This document shows, piece after piece, positions 25,401 to 38,600 of a DNA stretch of 64,000 nt. The notes below the pieces were generated by a model. The model saw nothing but the letters and a program-made list of their open reading frames with translations. It did no database searches and was not told the DNA's origin. The DNA lies in NCBI GenBank assembly GCA_949752745.1, contig OX457026.1:36746723-36810722 (forward strand), read 5' to 3'. The translations under genes and the position numbers were made by a program. Position 1 is the first letter of the stretch; the number at the start of each line of letters is the position of its first letter. This DNA is from Protula sp. h YS-2021. Its lineage: Eukaryota; Annelida; Polychaeta; Sabellida; Serpulidae.

Positions 25401-28400
25401 TCCCTTCTGCGCAAAGCGATTGAGCGCGCTATACCAGGTTAATAGAGTGCTTAAAGATTAGGATACGACTCTATTAAGCCGTTTAACAGCAAAAAAGCTA
25501 TTTTGAACACAATTTTTCCACTTATGCACAGTCAGTGAGTCGCTTTATCACTGGTTCACTCATCTTGCTACTAGGAGTTTAGTGGACAAACCAATATCTT
25601 GCATTCTTAACTTCAGGCAGTTTTTCCATTTCATGTGTGAAAAACAGAAAACTTCCTCGGGAAAAATCGGTATAATGTAGACAACTCCCTAATCCAGACA
25701 GTATTTGCGTCCGTTTTAATGTCCCATTGGATTCTATATAATAAGAACGTGATTAATTCGGACACCACGGTATTCATGCCACCAACACATTTTTCTGACC
25801 CAACTGTAGGCTTTACTCTGTGAATAATCCGTGTAATTTGGACAAGGTGATGGCGTCATCCTTGTTGCTGCTAGCAATTGCCTCTCAAATAAGACCAATA
25901 AGAATGTGCCACAACAAATGCGGCCGTAACACTTGTCAAATCTCAAGTGGGTCAGATTATAAGTTTCTGATATTGCCCATTTAAATTGTCTGTGAAATGA
26001 ACTAATAGCTTTATTGGTCAAAATTGCAAATGAGAGAAAGATATTACCATATTTGTTCTGATATTATCGAAGAATTTGTCAGGAAATCATATGGCTTAGA
26101 AGCTCTATATCTTACGTTTTGACGTATTGACTACCAGTTCTATGTCTTCCCTTAATTTCTTCACTTTTATTCCCGATTATTTTGAGGAGCAGGGAGGTGG
26201 GGAAATTAACCTAAAAATGAAGTTTGTTCCGTTTTTTTTCAAACAGAGTTTATTGAACACCCAATTTTTAACTTAAGGAGCCCTAATGTCTGGATGCCGG
26301 GATAATTACGGAAGAGGGGTTGGAACAGACTGTATCAATAATGTAGTAAATAATTTAACTGGACAAAATGTGTCAGCTCGAACGCTCTCTGGATTAAACT
26401 ATACGCATTACCCATATGCAATGACGTATTCAATTCTATCAATTCTATCAATCAGCTACTTTCTCGTCATGTTCAATTTAAGTATGCACTTTTCTTTTTG
26501 AATGATCGACTGCTCCTTGCATCTGCTCTTCCTATCTGCTAGAGCTCATCATTATCTTCGTACAAGCGATGAAAAATATCAAAAGGTGGGATGACATTTC
26601 CAAGAGATCGTATTGTTCATAAGCCCCATGTCTGCAGCTGGTATACATTGGTTTGTCTAAGTGGTTTGCTGTTATATAGCAATCAAAATGTTATACTTCA
26701 GACAGTTTGGACAGATAGCTAAGATTCAGAACAGGCTTGTAGCTTTATATTTTTCCGAATTCCGTGTTTTTATTATTTGGGTCACATTTGATTGCTAGTA
26801 ATAAGGAACAGTGAGCGAGATAAAAGATTCATTTATACGACTGTTAAAATAGGTGTAATTTCGTTTGATCACTGTTTCAACCACATTAAGGTAGGCTCAC
26901 ACTGTAAAATTTGCTTTGAAAAGTAGCGTTAGAGAGATTTTTGTATTGGAGTCCCCCGAACATCACTATTGGAACTTCAATATAATAAATTTGGGTATGG
27001 AGATCTATAATCAAACCTAGGGAACATATACCTCAAATTGCAAATTTGAACATGTGCACCTTTATTGTATTTACTGTGCGTTGCCAACTAACTGAGTAAT
27101 TAGTGTTGCTGTATTTGTGATCATCTGTCTGAACCACCCTCAACTAATTGCAATCCGGTAAACGGGGGATTTGATGCTCTGTCATTTATTTATTTTGTTG
27201 TTTCAAGCAAAATGAAAAATTTATTCATTTATTTCATGCGCTTTTGTTGTTCTTGCAATCAGAACACGGTAACATAACCAAATAAAGATTATTTGTTGTT
27301 ATAGTTACTCCTATGGCTATAGTCTTTGAAGAATAATTCAAGATACATGCCTTAGCAATTGGTCATTGTTGATCCATACCAAGCATATATATGTTTATCT
27401 AATATAATGTCTTAATGTACCCAGAATTTCGGGTTGAACACTACAACTGGATTTTAAAGACAAGAAACATTATGAACTGTGCATTTTGTAGTCAATATGA
27501 ATCGGCCAGCATTATAGCATAATAAACACCTACTGGCCCGCGACGGTGTCGATATCCATATCCTGAAACATGTGCTTTTATTTATGTTCTTTTGTTTACA
27601 TTGGTAACACGTTGTTATGATTAAACGAAATGGTTTTTCTCCTTTAATATCAGTTATATAACTCTTTCGAAAGTTAAAAAAAACTGAGCGGCATTTGTTG
27701 AGATTTTCTACTGTGTCCAAAGAATCTGGCAGTCGCAAAAGGAATTGTATGGGTGAACTTCTTTCGTAAGAATCTTGTTGTGTAGTCCAACCGGAAATCG
27801 AATTTCACATCGTAGTTAAAGGTAATTATTTGTTACAGTTTTTCATTTTAAAATAGACCCATATGCTTATACAGTATAAAATGTACTAGTTAACGTTATT
27901 TCTAGTTGCAGTTTCAATATGTTTTCGAAATGCCATTCCACTACACCTTAACGTAACCAGCTCCAAGAAGCGGTTCGCTAGTGGATGATCGGCTTACCGC
28001 CAGCTCGAGTCAGCCATTCCTTAAATTACTTCGTATATACCTCCGTCAGAGCTATGAAACCTTCTGTTGTTCCGTTCATTCAATTCCTCACTATATAATG
28101 ATTATATTAGTCAACTGCACTCGTTTTGAGGTACCGCTGTGGCGACTTTGTGCGAGATTAAACTACCCACAAGTCTTTATTAGTGTTTATTAAGGGCCCT
28201 TAAAGTACTGCGGCTATGATATTCAATTTCTTAAAAAGAAGGAATCTGGAATATAGTCTCTCGCAGTAATTGACACTTGTTTATACACAGGAAACATGGT
28301 TTATTGCATGAGAAGTGAAAATAAATTTTGTAATTATGCACAGAAACCTTTTGAACTGATATTTCAAAAATGATAAGTTAAATATTACTGTTGTGCAGAA

Positions 28401-28680
28401 TAAATTTATGCCTAATAAGCTGATTCGTTCTTAGACTTTTGTCGAAAAGTTTTTGCGTTTCGACTGAATTCGTTTGGGATAAATGAACAAAGAAATGATA
28501 GAAAAAATGTCTAAAATCATATTCTCAAGTTGGTATTAAAGGGGCCGAATAATGCGTAAAATGGTTTTGAAAAGATCATAAAAAATTTCGAAAGTATCAA
28601 TTGGCTTATTCCTCATCTGTCAATTATCTGAGTATATACTTTACAAATAACCAAGAACTCTTTTGTTTAAGTTTTTGCTC
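22490..28680. other. Gene-free stretch (about 6 kb)
   Basis: No supported gene, RNA or well-bounded element was found. A phrase at 22558-22605 (TTAACACTTGGCAAG...TCTTGCAAAGAGTTATATG) matches part of the 5796-6541 element, so a fragment of that family may lie here. Around 25660-25850 there are AATCCGGACA-like words reminiscent of pogo-type termini, but no ends could be fixed. Confidence 0.45.
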
Positions 28681-28686
28681 ATTTGG

Positions 28687-28729
28687 CCCCATTATACAAA
28701 CACTTCCAGTAAGCGTTTGTATAATGGGG
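28687..28729. other. Strong short hairpin
   Basis: CCCCATTATACAAACACTT (28687-28705) and AAGCGTTTGTATAATGGGG (28711-28729) form a 19-bp stem with a single C:A-type mismatch on the DNA around a 5-base loop CCAGT. No similar palindrome stands nearby. It could be a pre-miRNA-like stem, a tiny MITE or a replication-slippage product. Confidence 0.6.
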
Positions 28730-28921
28730 ACTGGTATGCAAGATACGATCCTCAAAACATACGAAGTTGACCCCTGTTGGCTGAACAGTGGAAGGCTTCA
28801 AAGCTCTTGACAGAGAGATATATGTAGTAAAATTAAGGAACAGCTGACTCGGAGCCAGCACGTCACCTGTGAGCGATGATACAGCATCGCTTTGGGTCCA
28901 GAGAACCCGAAACGGAAGCAT

Positions 28922-29914
28922 TTATTACGAATTCATTTAGCAAGATGTTCCGTGTTTACATTAAACATAGGCGGATTTTCTTTCTTGTGGTGGTTGTAGT
29001 TTTATCCTCAGCGTCTTAGAAATCGTTGTGTAATGTCTTTTTCGTTCCTTGGGGTAGGTTTATTTTAATTGGTCTTGACTTGTTCATGAATGATACATGC
29101 CTCTGGCCATCGAGATGTACATCTCTTAAGTTTGACAAAATAACACATTATTGAGAAGAAAACTCATACTGTGAAACAATAGTTTGAACTTCAGGCTTTT
29201 GAGTAAACGAAAAATGGAGTTATCAGGTAAAAAAATCAGGTTGAAAAAAATCATGATTTCTTTTTTATTTAAATCGATTTTTAGGATTTCAATCACAAAA
29301 AAAAAAAAAAAAGTGACGTTATAGATTATACAAAGCACCGTTTTTGATTCCTTTCCATTGCTCCACACAGAATCATTCAAGCAACATAACAAAATGGGAT
29401 CAGACAGTGGGAAACTACCCTCCTTCTTTTACACGGTCACTATTTGCTTACAGATAACCATTTGCTAATTCGGCTTTGTTTAAATGTTTAAAAAGGTGAA
29501 GATATGTTGCATAGCAAGAACGAGGAAAAGCAGAGGCATATTTCTAATGTTTTGTGTAAGGACTTCTGTTAAGTATATGTTGGTCAGTTGACGACTATTA
29601 TGAATTGGATAATGAAAAAGAAAAATGTATTTGTTGATTTTCTTATTTGGATTTTCAAAAAATGATGTGTAAAAGAAATCACTTGTTTATTTTTCACTTT
29701 GAATATGTTAAAAAAAAACCTTGATTTAAATCATGATATAATCGTGATTTAAGTCACACCAGTCCTGCTTGAATCCATGTCCATACCAAAGAATATACAA
29801 CACAGGAGGTACTGGTCTTTTATGGATTATTTGATTACAGTGATTTTAAAAAATATTCAGTACACCACTGCTTATTACAGAAGCCATCATAATTTTGTTT
29901 TAAAGACCATATTA
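28922..29914. other. Gene-free stretch
   Basis: No supported gene. An A16 run lies near 29297-29312. Confidence 0.5.
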
Positions 29915-30371
29915 TTTAAAATAAGAATTGTGAAGCAAATAAGAGACCAGATATTTTCTTGTGGACTATTCCGGGATGGACTGCCGATAAACTGAATGTC
30001 ACAGAAATCGAATATTTTCATTATTAATCGTTTTATGTTACAGACTATATAAACAACTCCTGTTCTTGCGTTATAAACAGAAAAATACTGAAAATGTAAA
30101 TAAATTTTTAAAGATTTTAAATTTCAATAGGTTATTCAACACTGAACCACTGACATTTTAACAAACAGCCAAGTGTAAATTCAGCTTTTCAATATTTTTA
30201 TTTTCCTGTCCCCAAAAGGTAAGAATTTACATTGTTCGACTTATTTTCACCCTTTGGTATAAGAAAAATGAAGCAGTAGTGCTTGTGACATTTGAATTAT
30301 CGGTAGCCTGTTTCGTAATAGCCTACCAAAAAATATCTAGTTTCTTATTTGCTTCAGAATTCTTATTTTAC
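29915..30371. mobile_element. Long-TIR MITE, copy A
   Basis: The left end TTTAAAATAAGAATTGTGAA is matched, inverted, by the right end (TTCAGAATTCTTATTTTA), and the complementarity extends about 90-100 bases inward, through words such as CTAGATATTTT and CTACCGATAA. The body is clearly related to 58012-58447 in the same orientation. There is no coding capacity. Long inverted repeats suggest a Mutator-like family. The target duplication around this copy is not clear. Confidence 0.75.
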
Positions 30372-32540
30372 ATAATATATGCATGATGTTGTTAACATTT
30401 TACTGCACATATAAGTACACTTATTGTGCGAATAAATCCGATCTTCTGTTGTAAAAATGTCAACCATATTTGTTTGGAATATCGAATAGGTTAATTTAAT
30501 CATGTTTATTGTGTACTTTGTGTACTTTTAAGTGCTGATTTCAACAAGAGGCTGTGTTAAATGGATAGATAAGTACACTTTCTGCAAAATAAAGATACCA
30601 ATTCTAGCATTAATACCAAAGAAAACATTTAGCAGATATCTACTTATTTTGAGTCTACATGAAATATTGTTGACCAGTAAGAAAATGTTAACGTTCACGT
30701 CTGACTGGTCAGTAATATCTAGTGTGACTTAAAATAGGTCAATATTTGCTAATTGTTAATTTTTGAGAACAATTGACTTATGCTCATTATACGAGTTGAA
30801 CAAATTAACAAGTTACGGGAGAGTGGATATTCATAATTATCTTATCCCAATAAACTTACAGATTAGATTGTGTGAAAAACTATTTGTTTTATTACTAGCT
30901 TAAAAACTTCTTGTACATAAAAATGAAAAAGATTATCAAGATCATTAAACTATCGGTGGAAGGTTGTTTTATATATTATAATAATATAATAATATATTTC
31001 AGTAACACGAAAAAAGTATTTGACGAAATGTGTGTACAGAAAATGACGTAATTCTTTGTTCGTCAAAGGTTCTGCGTCGTAATTAAATGACGCGCGTCTA
31101 AAACACAGTGCGAAAGGCTAATCTGCGTTAATTGATGCACCATAATTCGTGTTTAGTTTTCAGATTTTACAGGAAGAAACTGAAATTCCATGGCAGATTA
31201 TGTTTTAGTTCATCATACATCAGAAAAGAATATGTTATGTATTTCTTACTCTTACTAAGTTCCATAAATCTGGAAAAAAAGTTCAGGTGCTTTGCTCCTA
31301 AGAAGGCACGCACAAGCATTAAACAAGGGTGGGTGAAGGCCTGGAAGGAGGGAAGGTTATCATTTGGCTAAAAATGCGTAAAAAGTCCAACTGCTGCTTA
31401 TATTTCGTAAAACAAAACATTATTACACATTTTCAAGTGGTGCAATTTATAGTGCGGGAATTACGTTACATTTAACATTGAAATTATTTTTTTAAATGTT
31501 TAAAACGATCACAGGTTACATACATATTTCTTAAAAGAGTGATGTACTAATTGGAAAACGTACTTTGGTCGGCCGAGAGCAGTAGTTAAGCCAAAACATG
31601 GTCGCTATTGCCGAACGAATACTCTGACTTCTACTAAGAATCTCACCTTACAACTAAATTGTGTGCAGATAAATCAATGAAACTTTCCTTTCTTTATCAT
31701 CACAATAAAATCATACCCTGGTTAGTGCGGCGGCATTTCTTTGTACACCATCAAAGAAATATATGGTACAAAAACTAAGTGTAGAGGGCGGTGAGGAGAG
31801 GCGAATTTGGACATGCGTGCTTAACTTTAGTTCATTGTCTTTTGGAGAAGAAGGCTAGAACCGATAGATGAAATAGTACGTTTGTATTTGTTCAATATTT
31901 TTTGTATAAAACAGTCAAACGTTTCCTTATATGAATACCTTTGAATCAGGACAAAATGTTTGCTGTACACAAGGGTTCACTAACGTTAGGTGACTTTCAC
32001 AATGTAAGAGAGTAAATGTACTAAAGATGTTGTTCAGCATTCAGAGGTGTTCAAGTGTGAGGTGTGACGGTATCGCTTTTATATATATATTTACTTCGAT
32101 GTTGTGTTGTATATTCTCATTTAGATTCATCATACATAACCCGGGCATTGTGTAACAGATAACAGTGTCACAAAGTGCACAATGTTATTATTTGAAGTAA
32201 TCTACAGCTGCGATCTTATATGCTTTAAATTAATGATGATGTTTGATGTGAAACTTAAGAGAAATCACGTGATCGCACCAAAGAACAAAAACGTTTTGCA
32301 AAGACCTGGGCGTTATGAATAATTGAGGTTCTTCTTAGGGTGTTCTTCTTAAGCACAGATAGGAGATATTGGCATTATTTACCTGCATTGTCGTTCATAT
32401 ACTGTTTGCTCATATGTAGTTATTTTAATAATGAACGAGTTGTTCAATGTAAAACCGATAAAAAGCAAAATATATATTGTGAATCAAATTAAAAATTATG
32501 TACAGATCAATTTATGTCGAATGTTGTTTTTTACTTACAG
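30372..32540. other. Gene-free stretch upstream of LRRC71
   Basis: This should hold the LRRC71 promoter and any non-coding first exon, because the first coding exon starts after a splice-acceptor-like TTACTTACAG ending at 32540. I could not identify the transcription start, a TATA box or an RFX X-box with confidence. An E-box CACGTG occurs near 32267. Confidence 0.45.
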
Positions 32541-32559
32541 TTTTGTGAAAAGAGTCCGA

Positions 32560-32653
32560 ATGGGAAAGCGGATTGAGAAGGCATTTGCCCGGGACAAGGG
32601 TCAAGCGTCGGCCGGGAGCCAGGAGCAGGAGGAAGACCCAAATAAACCACCAG
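32560..32653 (+). CDS. LRRC71: LRRC71 coding exon 1
   Basis: The ATG at 32560 begins MGKRIEKAFARDKG. An acceptor-like TTACTTACAG ends at 32540, so the 5'UTR is probably split. The donor CAG|GTTCTA after 32653 gives phase 1, which joins exon 2 in frame. A stronger-looking GTAAAA at 32688 would give the wrong phase. Confidence 0.8.
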
Positions 32654-35600
32654 GTTCTAGCAGTGTTATTGTTTGGTTAAAATGGCGGTAAAACTTCTAT
32701 TCGTGTATGTCACTATAAGGCCAATTCTGGGACTATCTCGGTACCAGGAATGAGGATCGCTATTCTGGACTGAAATTTTGACTTTCAGCAGAAAGATTCT
32801 ACTGATTAAGGAACGCTCATCAGTAGACAGGTCAGATTTTTCACACTGCTGGACTATTTTGAGGTGGCTGCAGCTTTTCATTACATGGAATTGAAGAACG
32901 AGAAACAAGTAGTGATCAGATATACTATTGTTTAATGTATATTTGCCGTGCCTGCTCTGCTGTTATAAACAGCTGTTGTTTGAATAACGAATCAATTGGT
33001 GCTTTTAGGGGTTGAGAAGTTGAAATAAAATATCAAACCATGGTCCTTCGATATGTTCGAGATGCTTCAATGACTTGTGTTTTAATTTTGTGCTGTATTT
33101 TAATTGCTACAGAACCATACGTGTGTACGGGAAATTTCCACACTGACTTCACTGAACTCTGCAAGCGGGCAAACATGGTGGTGATCCCGCCCGTGGTGTG
33201 CCGTCCGCACAGGCCCGCCTCGCCGCCCCCCGTCGCCGTGGATGAGCCCAAAGCCAAGGCCGGCAAAGGGGCCGATAAGAAGAAACAGGCCGAGGCCGTC
33301 CCAGATCCCGAGCCCGAGCCGGAACTCGACGAGAATGGAGGCGCGTAACCTGTTTTCATTTCCCAACTTGATTTAACAATCATTCCGGTATTAGCAATAA
33401 CTATATTTTTTTGAGAGGTGGAGGGGGGGGGGGGGGGTAGGGGGATAAGACAAATTTACAAAGGTTTTGGGATATCTGAAGTTGTATACTGCGTGTATAC
33501 TATTCGTATATACAAGTTATTGCACCGTCTGTGCGTTCCTGCCCATGTTAGGAAAGATTGTGACTACTATTTGTGATAGTTAACGCTCTCTTAAGAGCAC
33601 TTATTTTGTTTAGCAAATGTAAATATCTTACTGCCATGTTAAAAACCTATTTTTCTTCTTTTACAGAGCCACCTGAGCCACCACCGAAAACCTACACAAC
33701 TAAGGACAAATTTGAATTTTTTAAACCTTGTGTGCAAGTTGAAATGGATAATCCAGACAAACAAGAAACTGTCACTGAAGTGTTCATTAGGGGTGAGTGT
33801 TTGTCATCCAGACTTGTATTTCTTTCTTATGACACCAGACCGAATGGCAGCCAAAGGTGTGGGCCTCAAATCTTTTTGCTGGACGTCAAAAAATTACTCT
33901 AGCGTTCAATCTACCGGTGGCTCCTAACAGGATTACTTTATTAATATTCCGCAGTAAACACCAATTACGGGCGAAACCGGTTAATCATAAACCAGTTTAC
34001 CAAGCGATATTATTGGTTTATGTGAGATATGCGATTTTCCGGAGCACTTGCTGCCATGCTTAAATTACTTCCGCAGATGACACTCCATGCATTCTCACAA
34101 AAACACGTGCCCAGCAGCCACACTGCATGCTGTTATTTTCCGGAAAAATAAAAATATTCGCCTTTTCCTAGTTTTTTATACATAATTTTTCAAAACTATT
34201 ATCCTTGTAAAATAAAATTTTGACGTTGTGAACACGCTGATGTATTAATATTTATCCTTTTTAATAACTATCTATACTACTAAGAAGATGTTTTTGTGCC
34301 CACTGACCGGAGAGACTGCTGCCTGAGTCAAACTCATGTCGCTTTGCATAAACAATACGCAGCGTGTGATTTAAAGTCTCATTGCCTTATCTGGTTATCT
34401 TAAGCCTAATAAGTCGTTTGCCACACATGTGGTAGACAATGCTTTTGAGACAAAAAAAAAAGGAACATTTCGTATCGTAAGCCGTGAGTTATATAAACTC
34501 CGGAGTAGTTCTTCTTTTATGCAGCCTAGCAGCAATTTGAAATGATAGAGCTCCCCTCCCCCACCCCCCCCCACCCACCCCCTCCCAAGTCTTTTTTTGT
34601 GCAGCCTCGTATTTATTTGAAATGATGAATTCCGGAGTATTTCTCCTTTTGTGTAGAACCGCACTGATTTTACTCGCCAGAACTCCCGGAGACAAACATG
34701 AGCATTTGAAAATAGTTGAAATTCAAAGTTAAAAAAATCAGGCAAGTCGTCGCACTTAAAAGTTCAGGCCAATTGTCGCGATGCGTATTGTCACACCGTG
34801 TAAAAAATGTGACCAATTGTCGCCAGGCCTATTGTCGCCAGACGTATTGTCGGGATACCGTTGAGAATAGTGTATTGTTTAGCTAATGTATACCAGATGT
34901 GTGTCTAAAATGATTTTTTTTTATCAAAAGGTTGGAAAATTGATGTAACTATGATGGAAATCTTCAAAGATTGCTGGACTAAAATGGAGAAACTTCATAC
35001 AATTAAGTAAGCTATCTTGAAAAACTATATTATACTTTACAAAGGAGAAAAAGAATTGAAAATTGTAGTATTTAGCAAAAACTTCGGAAATTACGGATAA
35101 ATTTTTTAAATATAAATGTTACTGGTAGTTTAATGCGTGGAGGGGGGGGGGGGGGGGAGGGGGGAGAGAATTGAGTTTTTCAGTGCTCTGGCTACAAATT
35201 TACTTTTTGGTGCTTTTTGAATGAAACAGATATCTGATGTAGAGACAAAAAAGTAAAAGAAAAATCGTTTTACTTGACGTTTTTTCTTATTCTAGTGTAA
35301 AAATTCAAAGAGATGTGCAAAATAATGTTTTGACGACATCTTCCCATGAACGGAAGAAATTGCAATTAGTGACTATTTCGATGTTTATCACGCATTTGGG
35401 CAAGATCTATTTTGACGTAATGTTTTAAGTAGGGTTCTCAATTTAGAATAAATTTGGGTTTCGGATAACCCTCTTGTTTCCATGTGATCAGTGACTGTGG
35501 TCATCGACAGTTTGGTCAAAGGGGGAGGGGAGGGAGGAAGGGGGGGGGCAGGGGTTGAAATGTGAAATTGTATGAGGGCTTCTTTCTGTCGTTACCCGAT

Positions 35601-38600
35601 CCTCTGTCTACGCCAGCCAAGCAAGTGTACGCCGAAAATGAACATTGTTATCTGCATGGCTGACTACTGCAGTTCCTGGCATATATTAATGTCGATTTTC
35701 CTTCGATGTTGTCATTTGTAGTAATTTTGTGAACTGAAATAATTGCACCTCTGGCCCAACATCGAAATATCGATTGCCAAACATAGTGTTAAGTAGTTAT
35801 GATAAAGCATTCTGTGTCTGTTTCATCACATTTGGTTACTTTCTTGCTTTAAGTTTGTGGTACACTGGTCTGACGGAAGAAACCATTGAAATGTTATCGG
35901 GATTTTTACCTGAAATTCCAAATTTAAGGTAGGTTCATATAAAAATCATTTCATTGAAAAATAACTTTGATCGTTCTTTGTTGAAATGTCAAATGCTATG
36001 TGGTAAATTATGTGTTTTACTATGACATGCTTTGCATTTAACAGGAGTGGTCACCATTTCACTAAAAAATAGTTCTAAAAATTGAGTTGTTAAACGCAAA
36101 AATAAAAAGGGGCAAGATTCATGGTGTAAAAATTATTTCTTCTGTTGATCTTTTAGATGTTTGGTTTTGGATAACAATCCAGTTAAGGGCCAGAATTATC
36201 ATTTGTTGATAAAAGATGAAAATCCGTAAGTACCTTGTTTTATTTAAAGCTTGACACAAGGCTTAACAGTACTGCTTTTAGTGCGAGTATTTAATTCAGA
36301 GTGATCTTTGCCTGATAAGAGCTTCCGCCGCTTGGTTCAAATTCCGGTTGGTCAAAATACACCATTCTGCAACGAATTTTGTTCTTAATCTCGAAGCTTT
36401 CTTGTCCAAAAAAATGCAGTGTGCTATTTGCTGCATTTATCTATGTCGCTTATGCAATAAATAAAGAGTGAAACCTTCAACAACTTTTCTGTTGGCTGTT
36501 GTAGAGTTCAGCACCTATCGCTACGCTACAACAGCATCAACGACGAAGGTGCGAAGCTGCTGGGCAAGAGCTTGGGCACTATGACGTACCAGAATCAAAA
36601 GCTCATCTCCCTCAATCTCAACGGGAATCAAATCACAGACCAAGGGGCATGCGCACTAGCTGATGTGGGTTCACATAGTGTTATAGAGTATTGTAGATTG
36701 CTGTGTCAAACTCCAAAAGAACGGCTTGAAATACATCTTACTTTACGTGAAAAAAAATGAAGATAAAGAATAGAAAATTTGATTTGAACTGCGACGTTTT
36801 GTTGTATGTGCAGGGCTTGAGAATGAACAGGAACTTGCTGTCTTTGAGCGTTGCGCAGAACTTCATCACCGACGTGGGTGCTAAGAAGTTTGGGGAGGTG
36901 CTGTCAAGATTTCCGCTCAGTCACGAGGAGGTTGTGGAGAGGCGGAAACTCTTATCAGGCAAAGATCACTCGGACAGGAAATCCGTTAGCGTAAGTACAT
37001 GGGCTTTGCGTCAACAGCCGTTTCTAAATTTAACCGATAGCTCCGGGGCCACAGACATCATCTGGACGTTCGGCATAGAAGAGCGGATTATGAGACTGCT
37101 TGGGATGTTCACAGAAGTGTGCTTTCTTGGGGGGGGGGGGGAACTCCGCTAAATCTGGATGTACTGCTAACAGTACTTCACATTCTTGAAGAAACCATTC
37201 CTAGGCTCACCAAAAATATAGAACTTGATATACATATTTATATATCGTTAACAGTTTTCTTCAGTACACCTGGAAATGAGTGTTTTCTTTGAAGTTTACA
37301 TTTGAATATGTGAATATGTTGTAAAACCAGATTACTATATTGCAATGAACACACTTAAAACAGTAATAACACAGTTAAAAATTATCCATGGTTGATTTGT
37401 CCGTTTTAGTCACATAACATTAGTATGTTCCCTTAGTTTGTATGACTCCACGTTAATTTGTTGTATTTAACCAACAATTTCGAAATAAAACCGTTTTAGG
37501 TAGTACCATGTTTGTATGTATGTGACAGTGTTGTTATCCTTTCTCATAAACATTGCTTTAATGGTTATCTATACAGAGTTAGAACGCAAATCAATGATTT
37601 AATGCAAGGTTTTCTTTGCCTGCAAATGGAAACGTTTAGCATGAAAAACAAACGGGATATGCAACATCCAATATATTGGCAACAACTTTTCTACACGGGT
37701 TTCCCGGAGTGGTTAGCTGAATGTTTTCCGGACTTGGTAACAGCTACTCCACCAAGTTCACGCATACTGTGATTGCCAAATTGCGATATTGCTGGACTAA
37801 TATCAACTGTGAACACCGTGACTAGACTCACGAAGGGCCCGTATTTTAAATTCAGTTTGAGCGTTTTATAAGGGTCCATTTCACTTCTAACGCTCCGAAC
37901 GCTTGCTAAGTTGATGCTCACATTTTCTTTGCTGATGTGCGTCTAATGTCTGTACTAACAATAAAGCCTTGAGGCTGTTTGTCAACAGCAGTCGAGTGCC
38001 AAGAGCACGAAGCGATCCAGACGAAGGGAGAAGGAGGATCTGCATCTGGAGCACGAGAATACCGATTCCGTAATGATTTAGCCCTCTCCTTCTCGAAGGA
38101 GCTATTTTCGCAAACTCTTTGTCACTGAATTGGCAGCAGTTTACCAAAATCTTTTATCTGTGGGAGGCTTAGGCAAAACATTTTATTGTTTGTGAATACG
38201 ACTTACTTAGTGGTTGGATCATTAATCGATTTATTTCTCAATTCAAGAATTTTATAACGAATTCAAATTGGTGTTTAGCATGTTGTTGTCTTATTTTGTT
38301 TATTATTTTATAATCCTTTTAATCAACAAAGTCATATCGATGAGTGAGAAATTATTTTATCAGATTTTATCCTGTACATTTTATTTATTCTGTTAAATCA
38401 TTGATCAATTCCAACCACTAAGTTTAGTGTACAGCCTCGCCTAGCATATCGTTATAACTATTCCAAGTCGATATATCTATTTGATTTCCTCGCTTTTCTA
38501 TTTCTCGAACTGAAAAGACTAGACGTACAGTTTACTGTGGTAATTATAATTTAGCGCAAAAGAAACCATTTTGAATACTTTGCGGTTCGAGTTCGACTTA

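Noticed and set aside
25660..25850. Pogo-like terminus from AATCCGGACA-like words
   Set aside because: Only scattered similarity, with no inverted partner and no TA-flanked ends.
33100..33383. Two minus-strand open frames opposite LRRC71 exon 2
   Set aside because: GC-rich shadow frames of a coding exon; no motif and no splice logic.
37512..37772. Exon-like frame in LRRC71 intron 8 (QHPIYWQQLFYTGFPEWL)
   Set aside because: It has an acceptor-like TATACAG, but its phase fits neither exon 8 nor exon 9, and I recognise no homology.
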